From positions 62,001 to 126,000 of the forward strand of contig NZ_JQEC01000042.1 of assembly GCF_000764185.1 (NCBI RefSeq): DNA of 64,000 bases. Direction: 5' to 3'. Every line of letters starts with the position of its first letter. Positions within the stretch are counted from its first letter, which is position 1. Shown in pieces: positions 1 to 7,871 of this stretch. The notes below the pieces were generated by a model that made no database searches, had not been told where the DNA came from, and worked only from the letters and a program-made list of their open reading frames with translations. A program made the translations under genes and the position numbers. The DNA is from Colwellia psychrerythraea. GTDB taxonomy: Bacteria; Pseudomonadota; Gammaproteobacteria; Enterobacterales; Alteromonadaceae.

Positions 1-727
1 CGTTCTTACCTGATGCTACGGCAACTTCACCGATAGCGGTAATAGCATCTTGATAGGCTACCAGATACTTATTTGCATCTGGCATGGTGCGTGCGCCTTC
101 ACCCAGCATATCGTATGAATATACATAACCTTGTTGCTCTTTGGTCGCCGCACGTACGGTCGCCGCTTTAATGGTTTCGCCCATAACAAACTGCTTGCCC
201 ATGATTTTCATGGCATAGTTCATTGATTTACGAATAACCGGCTCACCTAAACGGCCGATGGTTTTTTTCAATAAACCAAAATGATCTTTTTTACGTTTAT
301 CGGCGTAATCAACCATAGAGCCAGTCAGCAATAGACCCCATGACGAGGCGTTCACAAATATAGAGTCGCTGGCACCTAAATGAGAACTCCATTGTCCTTG
401 GGAGATTTTGTCACGAATAAGCTCATCTTGGGTGTGCTTGTCTGGTACACGTAATAATGCTTCGGCTAAACACATTAATACCACTCCTTCTTCTGAAGAA
501 AGTGAATATTCATTTAGCAGTGCATCAATAGCGCCATTACCTTCTTGATCTTGACGTATTTGTAAGACCATTTTACGGGCACGTTCCCAAGCACGACTTC
601 GTGCACTAACGTTTACTTCCGCTTCAGGTAAGATATGGTCAACAGCAACATTCTCGTCAATACGATAGAATTCACGAATTTTTTGTCTTATTGGGCAATC
701 AGTGATTAGTGAACCAGTAAAAAGCAT
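1..727 (-). CDS. putA: Proline dehydrogenase / P5C dehydrogenase PutA, N-terminal part (cut by window edge)
   Basis: Reading the minus strand from the ATG at 727 gives an open frame of 242 codons to the window edge, so the 3' end is missing. The protein starts MLFTGSLISTDCPIRQKI and contains YSYDMLGEGARTMPDA, typical of the PutA proline dehydrogenase region. The family oxidises proline to glutamate in two steps using FAD, then NAD. No ribbon-helix-helix DNA-binding domain precedes the enzymatic part, so this is the non-regulatory PutA type without the E. coli-like autorepressor. A good ribosome site (GAGGAAA) lies 6-7 bases before the ATG. Only the N-terminal part is visible, so the bifunctional nature is inferred from the family. 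Confidence 0.9.
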   Translation of the reverse strand, partial: MLFTGSLITDCPIRQKIREFYRIDENVAVDHILPEAEVNVSARSRAWERARKMVLQIRQDQEGNGAIDALLNEYSLSSEEGVVLMCLAEALLRVPDKHTQDELIRDKISQGQWSSHLGASDSIFVNASSWGLLLTGSMVDYADKRKKDHFGLLKKTIGRLGEPVIRKSMNYAMKIMGKQFVMGETIKAATVRAATKEQQGYVYSYDMLGEGARTMPDANKYLVAYQDAITAIGEVAVASGKN

Positions 728-887
728 AACGTTTTCCTCAAATGCAAGCAGGTTAAATCCTGCTTTAGTTATAGTCATTATTCCTGCTAATAAAAGCTTT
801 CATAGCGACAAACAAAATAAATTTAATATGTGCATTGTAGGAGGGCAACCACAGAATGTGCTGGTTATTTTCGGCATTTTCCGAAGA

Positions 888-893
888 ATTATA
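888..893 (-). promoter_or_regulatory. Possible -10 box for putA
   Basis: The minus strand reads TATAAT here, about 160 bases upstream of the putA ATG, in the 241-base gap between putA and the next gene. No convincing -35 hexamer is seen at 16-18 bases spacing, so this is only a candidate. Confidence 0.2.
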
Positions 894-968
894 GGGTGAA
901 AAACTTAATTGGCAGTATCATCTACTGAAAATCTTTGTTCTATACTTTCATCATAGAAAGCCAAAGTT

Positions 969-3584
969 TTATTTAAGTGTTTTTTTAATAATATAGTCAG
1001 CGGCATGTTGAGGTGACATAGGTTTAGCAAAATAATAACCTTGTCCGTATTGGCAATCCATTTGTTGCAATAGTTGGGCATCGGCTAAGTTTTCAATGCC
1101 CTCACCTACGGTGGCCATTTGTAAGTTATTAGCCAAATCAACAATGGTGCGAATGATGGCACGGTGATTATCATGTTCATGCACATTACTAATAAAAGAG
1201 CGATCGATTTTCAAGACATCAATGGGGAAACGGTGTAAATAACCTAGACTTGAGTAGCCAGTACCAAAGTCATCAAGTAATATTTTCACCCCCATATCTC
1301 TTAACGCTTGCATATTGGTAAGTACTATTTCAGCATTCTCCAACAAAGCACGTTCGGTCAACTCAATACGTAAATTATGTGGGGCTAAACCGGTACTCAG
1401 CAATACCTTCTCAATTCTCTGCGGTAAGCTAGTGCTAAAGAACTGCTTGGAAAATAAATTACAGCTCACATAAATGTCTTTACAGCCGAATTCATCTTGC
1501 CAAAATCTTAGCTGCTGACATGATTTTTCAATAATTTGAATATCAATAGCTTGAATTAAATCTGTTTCTTCCGCCAGCGGAATGAAATCATTAGGATAAA
1601 CAAAACCACGCTTAGTGCTTTGCCAACGAGCAAGGGCTTCAAAGCCTGTTAATTCTAAGTTGTCTAATTTCAGTATGGGTTGAAAATAAGGAATAAACTC
1701 CTGCCAAGCAATGGCTTCTCTAATATCAGCCTCAAGACTTAAAGCATTTTGTACCTTTTGATGCATACTGGCATCAAATACTTCATAACGACCTCTGCCG
1801 TTATCTTTAGCATGATACATAGCCGTATCGGCATCTCTAAGCATAGTGTTGGCATCTTCGTAACGTTTATGACTAAACGAAATACCAATACTGGTGCCGG
1901 TATAGACGAGTTGATTATCAATAGTAAACGGCTCTTGAAGAAACTCGGTGATACGTCTAGCTACTTCAAACGCTTCTTCATTTGAAGCTAAATCTTCAAT
2001 AAGAATAACAAATTCATCACCACCTAGGCGAGCAACGGTATCTTTGTTACGGACAATTGCCAATAACTCTCGGGCGATAATTCTTAATAATAAATCTCCA
2101 GCATGATGACCCAAACTATCATTAACCACTTTAAAGCGGTCTAAATCTAAGAACAGCACTGCAAAAGAAAAGTCTTCTTTTCGCTTAGTACAAGCAATGG
2201 CATGGTTAAGTAAATCGAGAAACACAGTCCTGTTCGCTAGCCCTGTTAAACTGTCATGGGCAGCAGTATGTTTGAGTAACTTTTCAGCCTGTTTACGCTG
2301 AGTTATTTCATCTTCCAGCGCCAAAGTACGTAATTTAACTTGTTGTTCAAGTAATTCGTGACTACGCCTTTCAAAGTCAGCCAATTCTCGGCGCTTAATA
2401 GCCGCCGAAACATGGTTAGAAACAAAATTAAGTAACTCTGCATCTTGTTGATTATAGGTGGTCTTATAATGATAACTTTGCAAAACCATAACACCGAGCA
2501 GTTTACCTGAATAAATCAAAGGCACACCAAGCCAAGAGTGTATATCGTCTTGAGGTTTAGCTGTTTCATCTTCTAGGTATAAGCTCATCATTTCTTGATA
2601 GGTAAGCAACACAGTTTCACGACGACGAAGTACTAACTCAGAATAACCATTAGAGAGTTTTCTTGGTTTGAACGCTCTGGCTAAATCACGGGTATGTTCA
2701 TCAACATAATAAGAAAAATGTAGGGTATCGCTTACTTGTTCATACTTGGCGATATAAAAGTTTTTTGCGTTGATCAACTGGCCGATAATATTGTGAACTT
2801 TACTATAAAAAGTATCTATATCTAATTCAATATCAGTAGTTAACTCGGAAATTCGATACAAAGACTCTTGTAATAATTCTGACTTCTCTCGTTCACGAAT
2901 TTGTGCCATCAATTCTTTAGTACGGGCACTAACGGCGTTTTTCAAACGCTGTTGATCTTGTAAACGTACCATAGCCCCAACAACATGTTGGGCGGCAAAG
3001 GTAAGCAGGTTTAAATCATTTTCACTATAACGGATTTTTTCATCATAGCTTTGTATGGTAATAGTACCTATCACTAAGCCATTATGCAGTAGTGGTACAC
3101 CTAACCAATCAGTTCCGCGAGCGCCAAATTGTTTAATTTTATAGTTATCAAACAACTGTTGTTCTAATTCGGGGGTCAGTAAAAGCGGCTGTTTTGACTC
3201 AATAACTAAATTAGTAAATGAACCTTCATAGTCTTGATAATCGATCAGCCCTGAAGGTTTATTGTCTTTTTCATCAATGAAATAAGCAAACTCTAGGGTT
3301 TCAAAAGTTTGATCGTATAAAACAATAAAGAAATTTTCTGCGGTCATCAATGAAGCAATGATGTTATGTACTTGCGCATAAAAACCATCAAGTTCATTAC
3401 AGTCTTGTGACAATTGGTTTAATTTAAACAGTGCGGTATAGCGAGCTTGCAAATCAGCATTTTTTTGTTCTAGAAAATCAACTTCTCCAGACAGCTCAGT
3501 AATACTTGCCTCTTTAGCACGTATTAACTCTCTATCTACTTGAGTAGTGTTAGCCTGTCGCTTTTCTGATTTCAAAATTACCAT
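969..3584 (-). CDS. GAF-GAF-GGDEF-EAL cyclic-di-GMP signalling protein
   Basis: This 871-residue cytoplasmic protein has no signal peptide or membrane segment. It begins with a coiled coil (about 15-50), followed by two GAF sensor domains (about 55-205 and 245-395), a short coiled coil, a GGDEF diguanylate cyclase domain and an EAL phosphodiesterase domain. The cyclase motif GGDEF is intact at about 520-524 (RLGGDEFVIL). The EAL motif is intact at 649-651, and the later DDFGTGYSSLGYL motif is also present. Both activities are therefore possible by sequence, and the GAF domains presumably decide between them through an unknown small ligand or redox cue. The gene stands alone, in the same direction as putA, with no other c-di-GMP gene in the window. 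The tad pilus locus is a conceivable but unproven output. The ribosome site before the ATG is weak. Confidence 0.92.
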   Translation of the reverse strand: MVILKSEKRQANTTQVDRELIRAKEASITELSGEVDFLEQKNADLQARYTALFKLNQLSQDCNELDGFYAQVHNIIASLMTAENFFIVLYDQTFETLEFAYFIDEKDNKPSGLIDYQDYEGSFTNLVIESKQPLLLTPELEQQLFDNYKIKQFGARGTDWLGVPLLHNGLVIGTITIQSYDEKIRYSENDLNLLTFAAQHVVGAMVRLQDQQRLKNAVSARTKELMAQIREREKSELLQESLYRISELTTDIELDIDTFYSKVHNIIGQLINAKNFYIAKYEQVSDTLHFSYYVDEHTRDLARAFKPRKLSNGYSELVLRRRETVLLTYQEMMSLYLEDETAKPQDDIHSWLGVPLIYSGKLLGVMVLQSYHYKTTYNQQDAELLNFVSNHVSAAIKRRELADFERRSHELLEQQVKLRTLALEDEITQRKQAEKLLKHTAAHDSLTGLANRTVFLDLLNHAIACTKRKEDFSFAVLFLDLDRFKVVNDSLGHHAGDLLLRIIARELLAIVRNKDTVARLGGDEFVILIEDLASNEEAFEVARRITEFLQEPFTIDNQLVYTGTSIGISFSHKRYEDANTMLRDADTAMYHAKDNGRGRYEVFDASMHQKVQNALSLEADIREAIAWQEFIPYFQPILKLDNLELTGFEALARWQSTKRGFVYPNDFIPLAEETDLIQAIDIQIIEKSCQQLRFWQDEFGCKDIYVSCNLFSKQFFSTSLPQRIEKVLLSTGLAPHNLRIELTERALLENAEIVLTNMQALRDMGVKILLDDFGTGYSSLGYLHRFPIDVLKIDRSFISNVHEHDNHRAIIRTIVDLANNLQMATVGEGIENLADAQLLQQMDCQYGQGYYFAKPMSPQHAADYIIKKTLK

Positions 3585-3644
3585 ACCGTTTAATTAATTA
3601 CACATGTATCTATAAAGTATTTTGTATAAGTATGCGAAGCTCTA

Positions 3645-3947
3645 TTATTGTTGAGCTTCAGCATTAGCCGCGTTGTTAACTTCTTTAATTTTATGTTTAT
3701 TACCACAAATTGCCGCTTGTTTTTCATCGCGATAATAACGAATATCAATACAGTCTTGCTGATAACGACGTTCTAATTCTGTGCGGAAAAGTACATCACC
3801 TTTACTATTAATAATACGCTTATGTAAAGCCTGACATTCTTGAATTTGCTCTGAGGCCAAGGTGACATCTTCACAGGCATTATCTGAACTTGAACAACTT
3901 GCTAAAAAAGTAACGACAAAAAGTGATAAAAATATTGATTTATTCAT
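3645..3947 (-). CDS. Small hypothetical lipoprotein
   Basis: A 100-residue protein starts with a lipoprotein signal peptide (MNKSIFLSLFVVTFLASC; lipobox LASC, lipidated Cys at 18), so it is probably anchored in the outer or inner membrane. The mature part is short, charged and contains four further cysteines (CED, ECQ, DCID, ICGN), which could form two disulfides in the periplasm. I do not recognise a family. It lies 60 bases upstream of the GGDEF-EAL gene on the same strand and could be co-transcribed with it. Confidence 0.7.
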   Translation of the reverse strand: MNKSIFLSLFVVTFLASCSSSDNACEDVTLASEQIQECQALHKRIINSKGDVLFRTELERRYQQDCIDIRYYRDEKQAAICGNKHKIKEVNNAANAEAQQ

Positions 3948-4025
3948 TTAACTATTCCATTTACATTGGGAAACAAATTCTTACTGCAAGCCATTATACG
4001 CAAGCAAGACTAAATTGCGAGTACC

Positions 4026-4046
4026 GATATTGTTATTAACAATATC
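4026..4046. repeat. 21-bp near-perfect palindrome
   Basis: GATATTGTTA and TAACAATATC form a perfect 10-bp inverted repeat around a single T. It sits 79 bases upstream of the small lipoprotein start and 40 bases beyond the RsuA-like stop. There is no T-run on either side, so it could be an operator or a terminator stem of another kind. Confidence 0.5.
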
Positions 4047-4085
4047 AAGTTGTTAGTATAAAAATTCACTTTTTTCGACTGATAT

Positions 4086-4808
4086 TTAATCGGCTACATT
4101 TACTACTTCATCGGCAGTTAACACTCTACTTTCGCCCAAACTTAATCCTTCATCCAAACTTAACTGACCTATTGAATGGCGGTGTAATGCCACTACCTTA
4201 TTGCGAAAACGCCCAAACATACGTTTTATTTGATGATAACGTCCTTCGGTTAAAGTTACCTGTGCTTGATAAGTAGAAATAATCAACAGTTTCGCAGGCT
4301 GTGTGGTTATTTCCTCATATGAGAAATACATTCCGTTTGCAAAAGCGCTGATATACTCAGCTGTTAAAGGATCCTCAAGTGTTACTTGATAACATTTAGC
4401 CACTTTATGTTCTGGTGATGTTAGCCGCTCAGACCAGCGACTGTCATTGGTTAATAACACCAAACCTGAAGTATTTAAATCGAGCCTTCCTACTATATGT
4501 AAATTCGTTGTAATTTCGTCATCAAACTTATCAACGAGTAAATCAATAACCGTTTTATGTTTTTCATCCTTGGTCGCACAAACCACACCAATAGGCTTGT
4601 TAAGCATAATATAATGCGCTTTATTAGCCTGCAAAACTTCATTATCCATTGTTATATAAGAAAATTTATCAACAACCTTACCTATATCAGTGGCTAAAAG
4701 GCCATCAACATAAACCCGCTTTTGTGCCAACATCAGTCGTACTGATTTACGGTTAACTTGGCAATAGTCACTAATAAAACGGTCTAATCTTGTCGTGCTA
4801 ATAGCCAT
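4086..4808 (-). CDS. RsuA-family 16S rRNA pseudouridine synthase
   Basis: The 240-residue protein has an N-terminal S4 RNA-binding domain (about 1-60: TTRLDRFISDYCQVNRKSVR...RVYVDG) and an RsuA/RluB-type catalytic domain. The catalytic segment GRLDLNTSGLVLLTND (about 122-137) carries the conserved Asp, and the C-terminal EGRYHQIKRMFG motif is typical of RsuA and relatives. The family converts a uridine in 16S rRNA (U516 for RsuA) to pseudouridine. RsuA itself is the likeliest match by length, but RluE- or RluF-like paralogues cannot be excluded, so no symbol is given. It sits 21 bases downstream of the unknown 142-residue gene and probably shares its transcript. Confidence 0.85.
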   Translation of the reverse strand: MAISTTRLDRFISDYCQVNRKSVRLMLAQKRVYVDGLLATDIGKVVDKFSYITMDNEVLQANKAHYIMLNKPIGVVCATKDEKHKTVIDLLVDKFDDEITTNLHIVGRLDLNTSGLVLLTNDSRWSERLTSPEHKVAKCYQVTLEDPLTAEYISAFANGMYFSYEEITTQPAKLLIISTYQAQVTLTEGRYHQIKRMFGRFRNKVVALHRHSIGQLSLDEGLSLGESRVLTADEVVNVAD

Positions 4809-4829
4809 GTACCTTAATTACCTCTGAAT

Positions 4830-5258
4830 TCATATATGTGACAAATACTGCTGATTAGCTATTAAGTTCAATACTTTATTTAATTTTACCTGTAATAACC
4901 CCGTTAATAGTTTTGGCTGTTGCTCAAGTAAAACAAGCTCTGAATCAGTAACAGCTATATAACAAAGTAATTGCTGCTCACTTTCATTTAAACAACTAAT
5001 CACATCATCAGAAAAGGGGCTGATAATAACTTCACCTGCAGTTAACTTATTCAAACGCCCTTGGCACTCGGTAAAACTTACTGGCGTTTCTAAGCACAAT
5101 TTTATAGTTAAAATTTCTTCTTCATCACCGTACCAATTAGCCTTTAAGGTCTGAAAATTAAACAGGGCTTCAAGCTTATGGCAAATCGACTTTATCTTAA
5201 GAAATTTATTGGATAGTCCATTATTTACATTAATTGTTATCGGTAGCTGTTCGGTCAT
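4830..5258 (-). CDS. Hypothetical protein (142 aa)
   Basis: This 142-residue protein has no signal peptide or membrane segment. It starts MTEQLPITINVNNGLSNKF and is rich in Leu and Glu, with an N-terminal beta-rich part and a helical C-terminus (LLTGLLQVKLNKVLNLIANQ). I recognise no family. Its position 21 bases upstream of the pseudouridine synthase suggests an operon, but nothing ties it functionally to rRNA modification. The ATG is preceded by AAGAGATCAAA, a moderate ribosome site. Confidence 0.6.
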   Translation of the reverse strand: MTEQLPITINVNNGLSNKFLKIKSICHKLEALFNFQTLKANWYGDEEEILTIKLCLETPVSFTECQGRLNKLTAGEVIISPFSDDVISCLNESEQQLLCYIAVTDSELVLLEQQPKLLTGLLQVKLNKVLNLIANQQYLSHI

Positions 5259-5499
5259 TTTGATCTCTTAATATTACAACCAATAAAATTTCCGTAGAGA
5301 CTCAACCTCAACACAATTTTAATGGTTAATCTTCATATCTCATATCATAACCGCCTTGTAGGTAAACTTCAGCATGTTCACTCAATAGAGTAACCGCTAC
5401 TAACTTAACAATACATAATATATAAAATGAAATGTGCTTACTTGCTGCAAAAATTAGCTCAACGCATATCAGAGATGGCTACTTAAGCTATTAAAGCGT

Positions 5500-5511
5500 T
5501 GACATATGTCA
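5500..5511. promoter_or_regulatory. 12-bp palindrome, candidate response-regulator enhancer site
   Basis: TGACATATGTCA is a perfect palindrome. A related copy, TGACATATCA, lies at 5525-5534, about 25 bases (between two and three helical turns) away. Both sit about 200 bases upstream of the sigma54-type promoter, a usual distance for NtrC-family binding sites. Assignment to the regulator encoded at 10597 is inference. Confidence 0.4.
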
Positions 5512-5712
5512 TAATTAATTTACCTGACATATCAAAAAGATAACATTACACAACATTACAGCACTTTGGCTAAATAACGCCAACAGCCAGTGTGATCTGA
5601 ATAACAGCCAATAATAATCACTTTCGAACATAAGCCCTTTAAAAGCGAACAAATTTAACTTTCATAAAACCGTAACAAACAATAACACATTGATTTTAAA
5701 TGAATTAAACTT

Positions 5713-5728
5713 TTGGCACAGTTGTTTC
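5713..5728 (+). promoter_or_regulatory. Sigma54-type -24/-12 promoter
   Basis: The sequence TTGGCACAGTTGTTTC matches the RpoN consensus TTGGCAC-N5-TTGC, with a perfect -24 element and one mismatch in the -12 element (TTTC for TTGC). GG to the -12 box is correctly spaced. Transcription would start near 5740, leaving about 28 bases of leader before the ATG at 5768. An NtrC-family activator is encoded in the same cluster. Confidence 0.55.
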
Positions 5729-5733
5729 ATTAC

Positions 5734-5761
5734 TCACTGTAACAGTTAAAAATCACAGTGA
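5734..5761. repeat. Inverted repeat in the leader of the transporter operon
   Basis: TCACTGT (5734-5740) and ACAGTGA (5755-5761) form a 7-bp inverted repeat separated by 14 bases. It lies around the predicted start site and just before the first codon, so it could influence transcription or translation initiation. The site overlaps the only purine-rich stretch available as a ribosome site. Confidence 0.35.
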
Positions 5762-5767
5762 AACTTT

Positions 5768-7006
5768 ATGAAAATTGCATTAACGAAAAAACAACCGTGG
5801 AAAAAGTGGACAGCCATCGCCAGCTTCATTTTATTAATGGGCTACGCAGGGTATAGCGTCAGTGGTAAAGCAACAAAATCAGTATCGTTAAGTCAATTAA
5901 GTTTTCAAACGGTACAACAAGGTGACTTAGATATTTATGCGAATGCCTATGGCGAGTTAGCCTCCGCAAAAGAGCGTTTATTAACCGCGCCAGCACTGGG
6001 CAAGGTTTCTGAAATATTAGTGCGTCCTGGTACAAAAGTAACGCCTGAAACGATTATTTTGCACCTAGTGAACCCTAAACTTGTGCAAGAAGTTAATGCT
6101 GCCAATGGCCAACTTGCTCAAGAGTTAGCACAAAGAGAAGCATTTAAATACGAACAACAAAGTGAACGCCTAAATTATCAAGGCCGCATTGCTGATATTG
6201 AAGCTGAAATTGAAAAAGCACAACTGGAATTATCGGTAAACGAAAACCTAATGGATCTAGGCGTATCTTCAAAAATAGAATTACAACGCGCTAAATTAGC
6301 AGTTAAGCAAGAAAGCAAAAAGCTTGGTTTTGAAAAGAAAAAATATAAACAATTTATTGAAATGCAAGGCCATCAATTAACCCAACGCGACATCACTATT
6401 AAACAGCAACAAGCACAAGTTAACTTACTTGAGCAGCAACTTGAAGATATGAAAGTGAAAGCTGGCATTAACGGCTCACTGCAAACCTTAGAAATTGAAT
6501 TAGGTCAAAGTGTGCAATTAGGGCAATCATTAGCAAAAGTGGGTAGTGATGAAGATCTCATCGTACGTTTACGTTTACCACAAAACCAAGCAGATCAAAT
6601 AGACATCAATGCAGCCGTATTGATTGATACCCAAAAAGGCATTATCAAAGGCCATATTACTCGAATAGAGAGTGTAGTTAACAACGGGTCCGTATTAGCC
6701 GAGGCTGTAATTGATGAGGCATTAACGTCAAATGCCCGTCCGGCGTTATCAATATCAGCACAAGTATTTGTTCAACATCAACAAGAGGTTAACTATATAG
6801 AACAAGCTCCAGGTCTACGACCACGCACTAAGCAAAGTATGTTTGTTCGTGACAGCAATAACTTATTAAGACAAAAAGATGTCAGCTTTGGTGTGTTATC
6901 AAAAAACAAATTAGTCATCTTATCAGGAATGAAAGCTGGCGAGCAGCTAGTCAGTAGTGATACCCAACAATACAATAAATACCAACAACTTTTTCTGATT
7001 GAATAA
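5768..7006 (+). CDS. HlyD/MacA-type membrane-fusion protein of an ABC exporter
   Basis: This 412-residue protein has an N-terminal membrane anchor (about 15-33: WTAIASFILLMGYAGYSV) followed by a periplasmic adaptor. A first biotinyl/lipoyl-like half lies at about 75-105 (LTAPALGKVSEILVRPGTKV), then a long alpha-helical hairpin rich in Gln, Glu and Lys (about 110-235), the second lipoyl half (GINGSLQTLEIELGQSVQLGQ), and beta-barrel and membrane-proximal regions to the end. Such proteins bridge an inner-membrane exporter to an outer-membrane channel, although no TolC-like gene is present here. It is the first gene of the cluster 5768-13291 and lies directly behind the sigma54-type promoter. The substrate is unknown. 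Related MacA-MacB-type systems export peptides, macrolides or lipoproteins. Confidence 0.85.
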   Translation: MKIALTKKQPWKKWTAIASFILLMGYAGYSVSGKATKSVSLSQLSFQTVQQGDLDIYANAYGELASAKERLLTAPALGKVSEILVRPGTKVTPETIILHLVNPKLVQEVNAANGQLAQELAQREAFKYEQQSERLNYQGRIADIEAEIEKAQLELSVNENLMDLGVSSKIELQRAKLAVKQESKKLGFEKKKYKQFIEMQGHQLTQRDITIKQQQAQVNLLEQQLEDMKVKAGINGSLQTLEIELGQSVQLGQSLAKVGSDEDLIVRLRLPQNQADQIDINAAVLIDTQKGIIKGHITRIESVVNNGSVLAEAVIDEALTSNARPALSISAQVFVQHQQEVNYIEQAPGLRPRTKQSMFVRDSNNLLRQKDVSFGVLSKNKLVILSGMKAGEQLVSSDTQQYNKYQQLFLIE

Positions 7007-7139
7007 AATCTAAATAACAGTACTGAGCAGCACAGAACTGCAACAATAAATAATAACTATAAAAACTAGCGAACATTAACGAACACTAAAGCTGATAGCT
7101 AAATCTGCAGCAACGATGATAAAAATTAAGGAATATCCG

Positions 7140-7871
7140 ATGAAAAACGTAGTTACCATGGCAAACATTCACAAACGTTACGATAGTCAACAAATAGAGA
7201 CCCATGCCTTACAGGGTATTAGCTTAGAAATAAATCAAGGTGAGTTTGTTGCCATTACCGGCCCTTCTGGTTGCGGCAAGTCGACCTTATTATCAATTAT
7301 GGGTTTAATGGACTCTGCCAGCGAAGGCCAATATCAGCTGGCTAATATTGCCACCAATGGCTTGAAAGTAGACCAACGTACACAAATTCGTAATGAACAT
7401 ATTGGCTACGTTTTTCAATCATTTAACTTAATCGATAACCTAACCGTATTCGAAAATGTGGCATTACCGCTTGAACACCGAGGCTGTAAAAAAGCAGAAA
7501 TAAAACAGCGAGTAGAAGAAGTACTCAGTCAAGTTGATATGTTACACCGTCAGCAATATCGTCCAAATCAACTCTCCGGTGGCCAGCAACAACGTATTGC
7601 CATTGCGCGTGCCCTAGTTGGTAAACCCGACTTAATATTAGTTGATGAGCCAACGGGTAACTTGGACAGCAAAAATGGTGACCAAGTTATGTCGTTATTA
7701 GAGCAACTTAATAAAGACGGTTCCACCATAGTGATGGTAACTCATGATAGTCGTTATTCTCGTTGTGCCAGTCGCCAAATCCAATTACTTGACGGCCAAA
7801 TTGTTTCAGAAATTAATACTGAGCTAAACGCAAAAACACCAAATGAAAGATCATTGCAGGGGGTTGCATGA
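7140..7871 (+). CDS. MacB/LolD-type ABC transporter ATP-binding protein
   Basis: The ATPase shows Walker [12 protein letters not shown], the Q-loop region VFQSFNLID, signature LSGGQQQR, Walker [13 protein letters not shown] and the switch His in VTHD, so it should be active. The LDSKNGDQV region and length are typical of the MacB/LolD/FtsE class that works with FtsX-type permeases. I prefer the ATG at 7140 ([14 protein letters not shown], 243 residues) because AAGGAA lies 7-8 bases upstream. An ATG at 7116 in the same frame lacks such a site. The stop codon overlaps the start of the permease gene (ATGA), indicating coupled translation. Confidence 0.9.
   Translation: MKNVVTMANIHKRYDSQQIETHALQGISLEINQGEFVAITGPSGCGKSTLLSIMGLMDSASEGQYQLANIATNGLKVDQRTQIRNEHIGYVFQSFNLIDNLTVFENVALPLEHRGCKKAEIKQRVEEVLSQVDMLHRQQYRPNQLSGGQQQRIAIARALVGKPDLILVDEPTGNLDSKNGDQVMSLLEQLNKDGSTIVMVTHDSRYSRCASRQIQLLDGQIVSEINTELNAKTPNERSLQGVA

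Larger units (their letters stand above)
5259..5767. other. 509-bp intergenic regulatory region
   Basis: This divergent region lies between a minus-strand hypothetical gene and the plus-strand transporter operon. It holds the palindrome at 5500-5511, a related half-palindrome at 5525-5534, a sigma54-type promoter at 5713-5728 and a short inverted repeat at 5734-5761, described separately. No RNA gene was seen. Confidence 0.6.

Noticed and set aside
702..899. Plus-strand ORF upstream of putA
   Set aside because: It overlaps the putA start and promoter region, has no ribosome site or family features, and is composition-driven.
888..917. Complete sigma70 promoter for putA
   Set aside because: Only the TATAAT is good. 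No -35 hexamer is found at 16-18 bases, so it is listed only as a weak -10 candidate.
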